Shown here: positions 37,401 through 46,354 of the stretch, piece by piece | Layout of the letters: the number at the start of each line of letters is the position of its first letter | Numbering within the stretch: the stretch's first letter is position 1 | Position numbers and translations under genes: made by a program | Assembly: GCF_024398035.1 (NCBI RefSeq) | Contig: NZ_CP073748.1 | Location: forward strand, 2,517,520 to 2,581,519 | Length of the DNA stretch: 64,000 nucleotides | Direction of reading: 5' to 3' | DNA from: Kordiimonas sp. SCSIO 12603 | GTDB taxonomy: Bacteria; Pseudomonadota; Alphaproteobacteria; Sphingomonadales; Kordiimonadaceae | Notes under the pieces: generated by a model | The model's input: only the letters and a program-made list of their open reading frames with translations | What the model was told of the DNA's origin: nothing | Databases searched by the model: none

Positions 37401-37495
37401 TTTCAGCCTCCATTAATTAAATAAAAAACTTTAATTAATAAACTGTGGGTTCAGCTTGATTTTTTCAAGTAAAAACTTTAAATAAAATTCAGGAG
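37401..37495. promoter_or_regulatory. Divergent promoter region of the Rieske module
   Basis: A 95-base, very AT-rich gap. It holds AACTTTAATTAATAAA (from 37427) and AACTTTAAATAAAATT (37474-37489) as direct repeats about 47 bp apart, a further TTAATTAA at 37413-37420, and an inverted repeat CTTGA-N5-TCAAG at 37455-37469 midway. These are candidate sites for the regulator at 37502. Confidence 0.5.
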
Positions 37496-37501
37496 ATGGA
37501 A

Positions 37502-38122
37502 ATGAGTACACGCGAAACGATTCTGAAAGAGTTGAAAATCAAGGGAAAAGCGCGCGCTGACGAGCTATCAGAACCGCTGAACTTGACTGCGATGGCAGTC
37601 CGCCAACACCTATACCAACTGCAAGAAGAAGGCGCTGTTGAGTGTATTTCTGTCGCGTCTGGTAGAGGGAGGCCCGCGAAATATTGGCGGCTGACAGAGA
37701 AATCAAACGTCTATTTTCAAGATGCACACAGGGATCTATCGCTTGATCTGATCTCTGGTATTCGCGATGTACTTGGTGGTGATGCCCTGCTCCAATTGCT
37801 GGATCACCGATCAACAAAACAAGAAAAAACTTACAAGGAAGCAATGGCTGAAGCTGATGATCTATCGGAGAAATTAGTTGCCCTCGCGAAAGCGCGATCA
37901 AGTGAAGGGTATATGGCTGATGTAACCACAGAAGACGGTGATTTGCTCTTCATTGAAAATCACTGCCCTATCTGTGAAGCAGCCAAGTCCTGCAGTGGTA
38001 TATGCTCTCAGGAACTTCAGTTATTTCAAAAACTTTTTGAAGATGAAGCTTTTGTCGAAAGATCAGAACATATAGTGGCAGGCGCAAGACGTTGCGCCTA
38101 CAAAGTATCCAAGAAAAACTAA
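37502..38122 (+). CDS. HTH regulator with C-terminal cysteine cluster (SufR-like)
   Basis: 206 residues from the ATG at 37502, which has AGGAG 6 bases upstream; the ATG at 37496 is too close. The N-terminal winged helix has [20 protein letters not shown] and the wing [13 protein letters not shown]. The C-terminus has Cys155, Cys158 (CPIC), Cys164, Cys168 (CSGIC) and Cys198 (GARRCAYKV), the pattern of SufR-type regulators (COG2345) that sense Fe-S status by binding a cluster. It is divergent from the Rieske gene and small ORF, so these are its likely targets together with its own gene. Its 3' end overlaps merR by 4 bases. Confidence 0.88.
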   Translation: MSTRETILKELKIKGKARADELSEPLNLTAMAVRQHLYQLQEEGAVECISVASGRGRPAKYWRLTEKSNVYFQDAHRDLSLDLISGIRDVLGGDALLQLLDHRSTKQEKTYKEAMAEADDLSEKLVALAKARSSEGYMADVTTEDGDLLFIENHCPICEAAKSCSGICSQELQLFQKLFEDEAFVERSEHIVAGARRCAYKVSKKN

Positions 38123-38592
38123 TCCAGTTTTGCTCGCAATGCCTTTAATTGACTTAACACGGAAGAAATTCGTTTATCATCAGACGAGCTTATTGGTTTA
38201 GCTTGCTGTTCCACGGGTTGTTTCATAGATGCGGGTGACACTTGTTCTTGCTTTTCAAGAATAGCATCTACAGTCAGTGGCTCATTCTCGCCTTTAGCTA
38301 AGGCGATAGTTGCCTTAACACCCTGACTTTTAAATAATTTCTGAACGCCACGGATAGTATAACCGTCCACATGAAGCAGCTGTTTAATAGCAGTAATCAG
38401 CTCAACATCTTCCGGCCTATAGTAACGTCGGTTCCCACCTCTTTTCAAAGGTTTGATTTGAGCGAACTTGCTTTCCCAAAACCGCAACACATGCTGCGGC
38501 AGATCTAAATATTCTGCAACTTCTGAAATTGTACGAAAGGCTTCACGCCCCTTGCCGCTTTTATCACGGCCCGTGGCAGAATCTTCAGCCAT
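38119..38592 (-). CDS. MerR family transcriptional regulator
   Basis: 157 residues. A MerR HTH lies at about 20-90 ([20 protein letters not shown], then [20 protein letters not shown] and [19 protein letters not shown]). A Ser/Gln-rich linker and a short C-terminal helix follow, with no metal-binding Cys. In alphaproteobacteria this gene regularly follows ihfA, as here (18-base gap). The target and signal are unknown. Confidence 0.93.
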   Translation of the reverse strand: MAEDSATGRDKSGKGREAFRTISEVAEYLDLPQHVLRFWESKFAQIKPLKRGGNRRYYRPEDVELITAIKQLLHVDGYTIRGVQKLFKSQGVKATIALAKGENEPLTVDAILEKQEQVSPASMKQPVEQQAKPISSSDDKRISSVLSQLKALRAKLD

Positions 38593-38610
38593 TATAGAAA
38601 CTCCAAAACT

Positions 38611-38910
38611 CTATGAGTTATCTGAGTTAATTTGGTCTTTCATTACCTGACTTGGACGGAAAACCAGTACCCGGCGTGGTTCAATAGGAACCTCTTCACC
38701 AGTTTTTGGGTTACGCCCTACACGGCCATTTTTAGAACGAACCAGAAAACTTCCAAAGGAGGAAATCTTCACATTATCGCCCTTAACCAAAGAGTCCGCA
38801 ATTTCATCCAAAATGCTCTCTACCAAGTCTGCAGATTCATTACGGGAAAGACCCACTTCTTCATATACAGATTCAGCTAAATCAGCTCTAGTTAGTGTCT
38901 GGTTTGACAT
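38611..38910 (-). CDS. ihfA: Integration host factor subunit alpha
   Basis: DNA-bending protein that works as a heterodimer with IhfB. It has 99 residues from the ATG at 38910 ([20 protein letters not shown]); a GAGG-type site (GAGGGTGCC) precedes it, and the frame opens at 38928. The DNA arm reads [23 protein letters not shown], typical of IHF-alpha. It is followed by merR. In most relatives fabH would lie immediately upstream; here there is only a 180-base gap to plsX. Confidence 0.96.
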   Translation of the reverse strand: MSNQTLTRADLAESVYEEVGLSRNESADLVESILDEIADSLVKGDNVKISSFGSFLVRSKNGRVGRNPKTGEEVPIEPRRVLVFRPSQVMKDQINSDNS

Positions 38911-39093
38911 GGCACCCTCACCATTCAATGATTAAAGTTAAAAAAACTCTACACAAATGCTACCCAAAGGTTTGCATTCTGTCAATCTAACACTAGTAAA
39001 TGCGCAAGCTTTTTAAAGGCTTATACAGGAATGCTGACCTTTCACTGCATATAATATAACTCAACTATAAACACACATTTAACAAAACCGATT

Positions 39094-40131
39094 TTATGGC
39101 TTTGTTTCTTCCTCTACGCCAATCTCATGTAAATCCTCACTGATTAAGCGAGTGAGATCATTTTGCGCCATATCAATCGCGGACGTTAAAGCGGATGCAA
39201 AACCTTGTGCATTCGCTCCGCCATGGCTTTTCATTACAAGACCATTCAACCCAAGGAACACACCACCATTATGATTATTGGGGTCTAAATGATCTTTAAG
39301 TGAACGTAAGCCATGTTTTGACAGTAAATAACCAAGCTTTGTAAGGAAAGATGACCGGAACGCCCGACCTAAAAGGTCAGTAACCAAACGAGCAGTACCT
39401 TCGGCGGTTTTAAGCGCCACGTTACCCGTGAAACCATCTGTCACAACAACATCAACTTCACCGTTTGCAATATCATTACCTTCAACAAATCCCGTGAAGG
39501 TCATTGGTAGATGTGTACTTTCCTTGAGTACATCTGCCGCGGCTTTAATGCTATCTTTGCCTTTCAGATCCTCAACACCAACGTTAAGCAGGGCAACAGA
39601 TGGTTTGCTAAGCCCAAGCACGGTGCGAACGTAAGCGGCCCCCATAATTGCAAACTGCACAAGGTTATTTGAATCGCACTCAACATTCGCGCCCAAATCA
39701 AGCATTACACTTTCACCGCGCAAGGTAGGAAGTGGAGAAATAAGTGCGGGACGATCAATACCAGGCATAGTACGTAGCATAAACTTGGCTAATGCCATCA
39801 ATGCACCAGTGTTACCAGCAGAAATACAAACATCGGCCTTTTCATCTTTCACAGCCTGAATAGCAAGCCCCATAGAAGATTTACGCCCTTTTCGAAGCGC
39901 CTGTGAAGGCTTCATATCTGAAGAAACAATCTCATGGGTATGTACAATTTCACTGGCCTTTTTCAGCTCAGGGTATTTTGAAAGGTGTGGCATGATTGCC
40001 TTTTCATCACCAAACATCAAAAACTTGGTATTCGGATATAAAGTACGCGCTTTCGCGGCACCTTCAATCACCATATCAGGGGCATGGTCACCGCCCATTG
40101 CATCAACAGCGATGGTAATAGTCTTAGCCAC
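39094..40131 (-). CDS. plsX: Phosphate acyltransferase PlsX
   Basis: Makes acyl-phosphate from acyl-ACP for phospholipid synthesis. The 345 residues begin ITIAVDAMGGDHAPDMVIEGA, the family signature, and include CISAGNTGALMALAKF, VMLDLGANVECDS and VTDGFTGNVALKTAEG. It is preceded by yceD (113-base gap). The usual next gene, fabH, is absent, and the 3' flank to ihfA holds no ORF. Confidence 0.97.
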   Translation of the reverse strand: MAKTITIAVDAMGGDHAPDMVIEGAAKARTLYPNTKFLMFGDEKAIMPHLSKYPELKKASEIVHTHEIVSSDMKPSQALRKGRKSSMGLAIQAVKDEKADVCISAGNTGALMALAKFMLRTMPGIDRPALISPLPTLRGESVMLDLGANVECDSNNLVQFAIMGAAYVRTVLGLSKPSVALLNVGVEDLKGKDSIKAAADVLKESTHLPMTFTGFVEGNDIANGEVDVVVTDGFTGNVALKTAEGTARLVTDLLGRAFRSSFLTKLGYLLSKHGLRSLKDHLDPNNHNGGVFLGLNGLVMKSHGGANAQGFASALTSAIDMAQNDLTRLISEDLHEIGVEEETKP

Positions 40132-40244
40132 AAATATTCCTATCTTATGCGCAAAGTATGCACTTTTTGAGGTGAGCTACACCCCAATAACCTACAGCTC
40201 ACACCGTTATATTTATACGAACAATAACGTTTTTATTTTTTTGT

Positions 40245-40793
40245 TCAAGATTGGTCCTTCAGCTTACCAAGGGCAGCAAAAGGGTTCGGCTTCTCCAGCT
40301 CAGCTTCATTCACTGATACGTTCGCAGACGCAGATACATTCAATTCTACGCCTTCAGCACGTGGATATTGATTCATGGAAATTGCCAGTGTCTGCGCAAC
40401 AAGCTCACCTACTTCAACAATATCACCTTCGAGTGCATCATAGTCAGGCGCATCCACATCCAGATAAGCTTCATCTTCATCCATACTGTTTGCCATTTCC
40501 GGACTTACCAGAAGGAGAGAGAAATTCTCAGATACAGTTTCTGCAACTGGCTTTAAACTGATAGTACATGCTTGTTCCAACTCTGCATCGATATGCCCCT
40601 CAAGCAGAACAGCATCCATATCAGCCTTGCTTTTAACGGTAACTTCAGCACTAAAAGTAGACAAAGACACAAGATTAAAGCGTTCAACAAGAATACTCTT
40701 TTGATCACCAGTTGCTTCAATGGCATAGCTTTTCTCATTGCCATCAATTTCTGAAGCTTTAAGGGAAAGGGTCAGGTTATTTTTTTTTGTCAT
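40245..40793 (-). CDS. yceD: YceD family protein (DUF177)
   Basis: 182 residues. The family is linked to 23S rRNA and ribosome assembly in bacteria and plastids. Visible are the acidic middle (DEDEAYLDVDAPDYDALEGD) and the ending NPFAALGKLKDQS, which matches the diagnostic PFAxLxxLK. The central Cys of the CDRC-type motif survives as EQACTISL only. It lies between the ubiquinol-cytochrome c chaperone gene (9-base gap) and plsX. No rpmF gene follows. Confidence 0.9.
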   Translation of the reverse strand: MTKKNNLTLSLKASEIDGNEKSYAIEATGDQKSILVERFNLVSLSTFSAEVTVKSKADMDAVLLEGHIDAELEQACTISLKPVAETVSENFSLLLVSPEMANSMDEDEAYLDVDAPDYDALEGDIVEVGELVAQTLAISMNQYPRAEGVELNVSASANVSVNEAELEKPNPFAALGKLKDQS

Positions 40794-40802
40794 CGGGAGC
40801 CT

Positions 40803-41336
40803 TTAAACAGTCGGATCAGGGAAGTTAAAGCTACAGGTTTCAAAGCTTTCAACCACTGTATTCTTTAGCGTTTCTACAGAACGTTGGATATAACTTACCA
40901 TTAAGCTTACATCTTTATCCTGATTATCTCGATATATGTTTGCCATTACCACTTGATCTAGTTGGCGTTCTTCGTCTTCATTTTCAAGAGCAGCCTTATA
41001 AGCAGCGCTACGGCCAAGCCATGCAGCACCTACCTTTTTCATCTCTTTGCCAACGCTCATATCGCCCACGCCCAGCTCACGGAAGGAGCGATCCAGATCG
41101 CTTACCATTGCTTCCTGAATAAAACGGCGGAACTCAATATAATCGTCACCTTCCTGCTCAAGCCTATGATCTACTAAAAAAAGGTGTAATAGAATCATAT
41201 CAAAACGACCATCAATCGTATCTTCCACGCCATATCCTTCATAGAAAACAGCGTTTCTCGCCTGGCCAACAAGTTCACTATAAACTCGGTAAGCTTCAAC
41301 TTTGATCGCTTTTTTAGCAAAAAGACGTTTAAACAT
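40803..41336 (-). CDS. Ubiquinol-cytochrome c chaperone family protein (CBP3-like)
   Basis: 177 residues of the CBP3/UQCC1 family, which helps assemble cytochrome b into the bc1 complex. Conserved stretches are YEGYGVEDTIDGRFDMILLHLFLV and FIQEAMVSDLDRSFRELGVGDMSVGK. The gene is typical of alphaproteobacteria and mitochondria and commonly sits before yceD. It is divergent from bamE. Confidence 0.92.
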   Translation of the reverse strand: MFKRLFAKKAIKVEAYRVYSELVGQARNAVFYEGYGVEDTIDGRFDMILLHLFLVDHRLEQEGDDYIEFRRFIQEAMVSDLDRSFRELGVGDMSVGKEMKKVGAAWLGRSAAYKAALENEDEERQLDQVVMANIYRDNQDKDVSLMVSYIQRSVETLKNTVVESFETCSFNFPDPTV

Positions 41337-41491
41337 GGCAATTACCTTTATCTTGCCGCATTTGATCTACAATTTTCAGGCGGCAATGAAATTAATTGTG
41401 CTCGCTCTAACATGGAGCCTTGCGCAGCGCAATGGGAACAGCTAGTAAAAACACTAATATACCTAATGGGAAAAGTGTGGGATTTTGTTGA

Positions 41492-41995
41492 ATGACTAAA
41501 ACAGCACCGAGTTCGTTTAAAAAGCATGTTACGCTAGGCTTCTGCGTAGCAGCCAGTATTGCTGTTTCAGCGTGTGGTAATGCTCGCGAAAATCGTGGTT
41601 ATTTTTTCGATAATGAATTAGCTGATGCTATTGCACCAGGTGTAGATAACCGCCAGTCTGTGAATTCAACACTTGGCTCACCTACCATTCCCGCGCTTTT
41701 TGATGATAAAACTTGGTATTATGTCTCATCCCGCATGCGTGTTCGGCCAATTTTTTGGCCAGAAACAGTAGATCACCGAGTGCTGGCAATTACATTTAAT
41801 GACCGCGGCGTTGTAGAAAATGTTAACAACTTCGATATGTCTGACACACGCTCAATTAACCCTGCGCCAGGTAAAACACCTACTAAGGGCCGCCACCTAA
41901 GTTTCTTCCAACAATTGTTTGGAACCGTGGGCACCTTCAGTGGGCAACAAGGTCCAAACGGTAACAATGGCAACCCTACCGGACCTAACGGTTAA
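41492..41995 (+). CDS. bamE: Outer membrane assembly lipoprotein BamE
   Basis: 167 residues. A signal peptide ends in the lipobox VSAC with the lipidated Cys28, so it is anchored in the outer membrane as part of the BAM complex. The SmpA/OmlA domain is seen in NRQSVNSTLGSPTIPALFDDKTWYYVSSR split around residue 55-80. The last 15 residues are an unusual Gly/Asn/Pro repeat (GPNGNNGNPTGPNG). It is convergent with hppA and shares a terminator. Confidence 0.93.
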   Translation: MTKTAPSSFKKHVTLGFCVAASIAVSACGNARENRGYFFDNELADAIAPGVDNRQSVNSTLGSPTIPALFDDKTWYYVSSRMRVRPIFWPETVDHRVLAITFNDRGVVENVNNFDMSDTRSINPAPGKTPTKGRHLSFFQQLFGTVGTFSGQQGPNGNNGNPTGPNG

Positions 41996-42015
41996 AATTA
42001 GAGATATGAAATCAA

Positions 42016-42045
42016 AAGCCCCGAAGCATACGCTTCGAGGCTTTC
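42016..42045. terminator. Bidirectional terminator between bamE and hppA
   Basis: AAGCCCCGAAGC-ATAC-GCTTCGAGGCTT stem with one mismatch, followed by TTCTTCTTTT on the plus strand. Confidence 0.88.
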
Positions 42046-42064
42046 TTCTTTTATGGCTATTTGA

Positions 42065-44149
42065 TCAGTGCGCTAACATCGCCAATAATAAAAGCGCGAC
42101 AATATTGGTAATCTTGATCATAGGATTTACAGCTGGCCCCGCGGTATCCTTATAAGGGTCACCAACAGTATCACCGGTTACTGCAGCCTTATGAGCTTCT
42201 GAGCCTTTACCACCATGATTACCATCTTCAATATACTTCTTGGCATTATCCCATGCACCACCACCTGCAGTCATGGAAATAGCGACAAATAAACCACCCA
42301 CGATCACACCAACAAGCAAGGCACCAAGAGCCGCAAAGGCAGCAGCTTGCCCCGCAACAGCATTAATCACAAAGTAAGTAGCGATAGGTGCAATAATCGG
42401 CAATAAGCTCGGCACGACCATTTCTTTAATTGCTGTTTTTGTTAGTAGATCAACAGATTTAGCATAATCAGGTTTGGAGGTACCTTCCATAATACCCGGA
42501 TTTTCCGCAAACTGTGCCCTAACCTCTTCCACAACTTCACCACCAGCGCGGCCAACTGCTGTCATACCCATAGCACCGAAGAGATATGGGAGCATGGCAC
42601 CAATAAATAGGCCAACGATAACAAATGGATTCGCCAAACTGAAATCAACGGACAAGTCACCGAAATACTCTTTCAAGTCGGCTGTATAGGCACCAAAGAG
42701 TACAAGGGCTGCTAAACCTGCAGAACCAATAGCATAACCTTTGGTTACTGCCTTTGTCGTGTTACCTACCGCATCCAGTGCATCAGTACGGTCTCGCACT
42801 TCGTCATCAAGGCCAGCCATCTCTGCAATACCACCCGCATTATCTGTAACCGGGCCATATGCATCAAGAGCAACCACCATTCCTGCAAGAGCGAGCATCG
42901 CAGTTGCAGCAAAACCAAGCCCAAGAACACCAGCAAGATTATAAGCAACAATAATACCTGCACAAATAACCAGTGTAGGCAACGCAGTTGATTCAAGCGA
43001 AATTGCAAGTCCCTGAATTACGTTGGTACCATGACCTGTTTCAGAAGATTTTGCGATAGACCTTACCGGCCTGAATTCTGTGCTTGTATAATATTCTGTA
43101 AGCCAGATGATCACACCGGTCACCGCAAGTCCGACAAGGCCACAATAGAAAAGCGTTCTTCCCGTAAAGGAGGTTTCACCTGCAGTGAACACACTGTTCA
43201 TATCTCCAAGTGCCCATTGCATGGCAAACCACATCACCACAGCCGATAGAAGCGCCGTTACGATAAAACCTTTATACAAAGCCCCCATAATGGAATTGTT
43301 ACTTCCAAGCTTAACAAAGAAAGTACCAAAGATTGAGGTAAGAATACAGCCACCACCAATAATCAACGGAAGTTGCATGATCTCTGCGGCCCCTGTCTGC
43401 ATAAACAGCGCAGCAAGCACCATGGTTGCACCAACTGTCACCACATAAGTTTCAAACAAGTCAGCTGCCATACCAGCACAATCGCCAACGTTATCGCCAA
43501 CATTATCGGCAATCACGGCTGGATTTCTTGGATCATCCTCAGGGATACCTGCTTCTACCTTACCTACAAGGTCTGCACCAACATCCGCACCTTTCGTGAA
43601 AATACCTCCACCAAGACGCGCGAAAATTGAAATAAGAGACGCCCCAAAGCCCAGCGATACCAAGCTATCAATAACAAGACGATCGGTGGGATTAATTCCC
43701 ATTGGGCCGACCATTACATAGTAAAAACCTGCAACGGCCAAAAGCGCCAGCCCCGCAACTAACATTCCGGTAACGGCACCGGATTTAAAGGCAATAGTCA
43801 AACCTTCCTGCAATCCAGTACGGCTTGCTTCTGTCGTACGTACATTGGCACGCACAGAGATAATCATGCCTATATAACCAGCAGCACCCGAAAGCACAGC
43901 GCCAATTACAAAACCAAGTGCTGAAAGCTGACCAAGAGTTAAGAATAAAGCTGCCGTTACAATAACACCCACAACAGCAATAGTTCGATATTGTCTATTA
44001 AGATAAGCTTGCGCGCCTTCCTGGATGGCTTGCGCAATCTCTTGCATTTTTTCATTACCCGCACTAGCTGAAAGAATAGAGCTTCGGGTTACAACGCCGT
44101 ACAACACGGCCACCAGACCACACAGAATGGCAGCATACAAAACTTCCAT
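42065..44149 (-). CDS. hppA: Membrane-bound proton-translocating pyrophosphatase, K+-independent type
   Basis: Integral membrane pump that couples pyrophosphate hydrolysis to H+ export. It is 694 residues from the ATG at 44149 ([11 protein letters not shown]), with GGGGGAGGA upstream; the frame opens at 44179. Catalytic Asp-rich motifs are [31 protein letters not shown] and [18 protein letters not shown]. The cation-dependence motif reads [12 protein letters not shown], with Lys where K+-dependent enzymes have Ala, so a K+-independent H+ pump is expected. Tandem stem-loops lie in the leader. It conserves energy from biosynthetic pyrophosphate. Confidence 0.96.
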   Translation of the reverse strand: MEVLYAAILCGLVAVLYGVVTRSSILSASAGNEKMQEIAQAIQEGAQAYLNRQYRTIAVVGVIVTAALFLTLGQLSALGFVIGAVLSGAAGYIGMIISVRANVRTTEASRTGLQEGLTIAFKSGAVTGMLVAGLALLAVAGFYYVMVGPMGINPTDRLVIDSLVSLGFGASLISIFARLGGGIFTKGADVGADLVGKVEAGIPEDDPRNPAVIADNVGDNVGDCAGMAADLFETYVVTVGATMVLAALFMQTGAAEIMQLPLIIGGGCILTSIFGTFFVKLGSNNSIMGALYKGFIVTALLSAVVMWFAMQWALGDMNSVFTAGETSFTGRTLFYCGLVGLAVTGVIIWLTEYYTSTEFRPVRSIAKSSETGHGTNVIQGLAISLESTALPTLVICAGIIVAYNLAGVLGLGFAATAMLALAGMVVALDAYGPVTDNAGGIAEMAGLDDEVRDRTDALDAVGNTTKAVTKGYAIGSAGLAALVLFGAYTADLKEYFGDLSVDFSLANPFVIVGLFIGAMLPYLFGAMGMTAVGRAGGEVVEEVRAQFAENPGIMEGTSKPDYAKSVDLLTKTAIKEMVVPSLLPIIAPIATYFVINAVAGQAAAFAALGALLVGVIVGGLFVAISMTAGGGAWDNAKKYIEDGNHGGKGSEAHKAAVTGDTVGDPYKDTAGPAVNPMIKITNIVALLLLAMLAH

Positions 44150-44189
44150 AGGATATCCTCCCCCTATTAAACCCAACAAAGGAGCTCAG

Positions 44190-44283
44190 GGGCGGCGATA
44201 CTCGTGAACAGTCCGCCCACGGACGGCGATACTCAAAATATCCGCCGAGCCCGTGTAAAACACATCATGCAAGGTGCATGTGT
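44190..44283 (-). promoter_or_regulatory. Structured leader of hppA: tandem stem-loops and a dyad
   Basis: CGGCGATACTC occurs twice (44193-44203 and 44224-44234), each as one side of a stem. GGGCGG/CCGCCC spans 44190-44218 and CGGCG/CGCCG spans 44224-44247. A dyad ACACATcATGCA-AGG-TGCATGTGT lies upstream at 44260-44283. All are 41-134 bases ahead of the hppA ATG in the transcription direction. Confidence 0.55.
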
Positions 44284-44342
44284 CTTGTAACCTTATGTGT
44301 GAAAAAGCTTTTTGACAAGCTTATCAATTCAGAAACAAAAAA

Positions 44343-44362
44343 GGCGGTTCAAAAGAACCGCC
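44343..44362 (-). terminator. Terminator of the rib-nusB-thiL-fliL-like operon
   Basis: GGCGGTTC-AAAA-GAACCGCC perfect 8-bp stem, followed by TTTTTTG on the minus strand. Confidence 0.92.
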
Positions 44363-44386
44363 CATAAAACCTGTATTTCAAGTATA

Positions 44387-44893
44387 CTAACGCCCCATTC
44401 GAACACTCTTGATAATGGATACATTTTCTACAATATCAGCTCCTAATATCTCATCAGCTCTGCTTTTCAAAATCATAGCTGCTTTATCAAAATCAATATC
44501 AGAAGTAGATCCTTCAACCATTAGATCCGCCCGGCTCATAGCAGAAAGAAAAGCATGTTGAAGCTGTGTTTCCGCTCGTTTAACAGCAATCTGTTTTTCC
44601 TGTCCGTAAACTTGCAAGCGTACATCAACAAAGAAATTGCCAATGAACCGGCGTGAATTATTACGCATCGAATAAATAGGTACAGTCAGTTTTTCGATAT
44701 CAATTGGCAGAAGGTCACCTTTAGGCTTCATTTCTTCTACTTTTTCTTCCGCTTCTGCTGGCGCACCTTCACCACCACTACCAGACATAAAGTAGCCAGC
44801 GCCGCCGCCAATACCAACACCAAGCACCAGTCCCAAGATTAAAAGAACCTTGCCTGAGCCCCCACCTTCATCATCAACTGCATCTTCAGACAT
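44387..44893 (-). CDS. FliL-like membrane protein
   Basis: 168 residues. A short acidic N-terminus, one membrane span with a glycine-rich end (VLLILGLVLGVGIGGGAGYF, about 16-35) and a linker are followed by a periplasmic domain (about 65-168). The domain layout, including RRFIGNFFVDVRLQVYG and AVKRAETQLQHAFLSAMS, resembles flagellar basal-body protein FliL and the stomatin-like fold, though distantly. No other flagellar gene is in the window. It is the last gene after thiL, 9 bases away, ahead of a strong terminator. Confidence 0.7.
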   Translation of the reverse strand: MSEDAVDDEGGGSGKVLLILGLVLGVGIGGGAGYFMSGSGGEGAPAEAEEKVEEMKPKGDLLPIDIEKLTVPIYSMRNNSRRFIGNFFVDVRLQVYGQEKQIAVKRAETQLQHAFLSAMSRADLMVEGSTSDIDFDKAAMILKSRADEILGADIVENVSIIKSVRMGR

Positions 44894-44902
44894 GAAAAAT
44901 CC

Positions 44903-45868
44903 TCAATTTCCACTAAAATGATTAAACCCTTGATGGCTAACTTGCACTTTTTTACCATTAGTATCAATGATTTCCACACTTGAACCCTCTACCACTTCGC
45001 CAATTCGGGTGATTTTTACGCCATTTTCCTGTGCCAGTCGCACGAGCTTATCCGCATCGCATTCAGAAGCTGTAAAAACAATTTGGTAATCATCACCACC
45101 AGAATAAACAAGCTGAAGAAGTTCATCTCGCTCAATAGTTAGCTCATTTACCGCTGCAGAATATGGAAGTAAATCCAACTGTAATGTCACCTTAACACCA
45201 GACGCTTTTGCAATATGGCCAACATCAGCTATCAAACCGTCTGATACATCTGCGGCAGCCGAAGCTATACCACGAAGTGCTTGTCCCGTTAGATGCTGCG
45301 CCCTGGGTTTATAGTAAGATGCTAAGGAGATATCAGGAGCTTTAATATTCCCTAATATCACCTGAAGTGCAAAAGCAGCCTCTCCCAAGTTACCGGTAAC
45401 ATAAACATTATCACCTACCTTCGCTCCGTTCCGCCTGATCATTGTGCCGTTTGGTACATACCCAATTGCAGTGATACTGATGGTAAGAGGTCCTGAGGTG
45501 CTGGTGCTATCCCCCCCCAACAACTGAAGGCCATAAACACTTTGTGCCTCACTTAAACCAGCAACAAATTTCTCCAGCCAGGGCTCTGCATCCAGTGTTT
45601 TAGGCAAACTTAAACCAAGCATATAGAGAGCTGGCTCTGCGCCTTTAGCGGCAAGGTCAGAAACATTTACGGAAACAGCTTTAAAAGCCAAAGAAAGAGG
45701 ATCATCACCATCGAAGAAATGGGTCCCAGCAACCAAGACATCCTTGGTAAGTATTTGATCGTGCCCTAAACGCATAGGCACACAAGCAGCATCATCTAAA
45801 AGAGAAAGCCCCTCCGGCGCAGCCAAAGGAGCTAAATATTTCTCAATCAGGTTAAATTCATCAGGCAT
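44903..45868 (-). CDS. thiL: Thiamine-monophosphate kinase
   Basis: Phosphorylates thiamine monophosphate to the active cofactor. The 321 residues belong to the PurM/ThiL fold: LLDDAACVP (metal site), TKDVLVAGTHFF, VNVSDLAAKGAEP, LLGGDSTSTSGPLTIS and DVSDGLIADVGHI are all family motifs. It follows nusB by 26 bases in a conserved alphaproteobacterial order. Confidence 0.95.
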   Translation of the reverse strand: MPDEFNLIEKYLAPLAAPEGLSLLDDAACVPMRLGHDQILTKDVLVAGTHFFDGDDPLSLAFKAVSVNVSDLAAKGAEPALYMLGLSLPKTLDAEPWLEKFVAGLSEAQSVYGLQLLGGDSTSTSGPLTISITAIGYVPNGTMIRRNGAKVGDNVYVTGNLGEAAFALQVILGNIKAPDISLASYYKPRAQHLTGQALRGIASAAADVSDGLIADVGHIAKASGVKVTLQLDLLPYSAAVNELTIERDELLQLVYSGGDDYQIVFTASECDADKLVRLAQENGVKITRIGEVVEGSSVEIIDTNGKKVQVSHQGFNHFSGN

Positions 45869-45894
45869 ATCAATATTTCCCGCCTGATTATACC

Positions 45895-46353
45895 TTATGC
45901 ACGAGCACTTTTCGCCATTTTATCAAGAACGCCATTCACAAAGGAAATCTCGGCTCTCTCATAAAACGCGTGGGCAACATCAATATATTCATTGATGATT
46001 ACCTTTGTTGGCACGTCAGGACGTGCAGTAAGCTCATAAGCACCTGCACGGAAAATTGAACGAATAAGCGGCTCAAGACGTTCAAGCGGCCAATCATCAG
46101 TAAGACAAGGCGTAATCACCTCATCCCACTCTTCTTTCCGCATCCATGCACCACGAGTGATATCAGCGAACAACTTTTCATCAGCAGCAACATACTGATC
46201 ACCCTCAATCTCTTGGCCAAGGCGGTGTTCAATATATTCTGTTGAAATCACTTGTGCATTTTTCTCGTCGCCCTGATCCAATTGGAACAACGCCTGAACT
46301 GCACCAAGTCTTGCTGCACTGCGAGGGCCGCCGATTTTTGGCTTACCTGCCAT
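45895..46353 (-). CDS. nusB: Transcription antitermination factor NusB
   Basis: RNA-binding factor that joins NusE/S10 in rRNA antitermination. The 152 residues are all helical: PRSAARLGAVQALFQLDQ at the start, IFRAGAYELTARPDVPTKVIINEYIDVAHAF and FVNGVLDKMA at the end. The frame opens at a TTG at 46365, but the ATG at 46353 has GGAG at the proper distance and starts one base after the ribH stop. Confidence 0.95.
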   Translation of the reverse strand: MAGKPKIGGPRSAARLGAVQALFQLDQGDEKNAQVISTEYIEHRLGQEIEGDQYVAADEKLFADITRGAWMRKEEWDEVITPCLTDDWPLERLEPLIRSIFRAGAYELTARPDVPTKVIINEYIDVAHAFYERAEISFVNGVLDKMAKSARA

Positions 46354-46354
46354 C

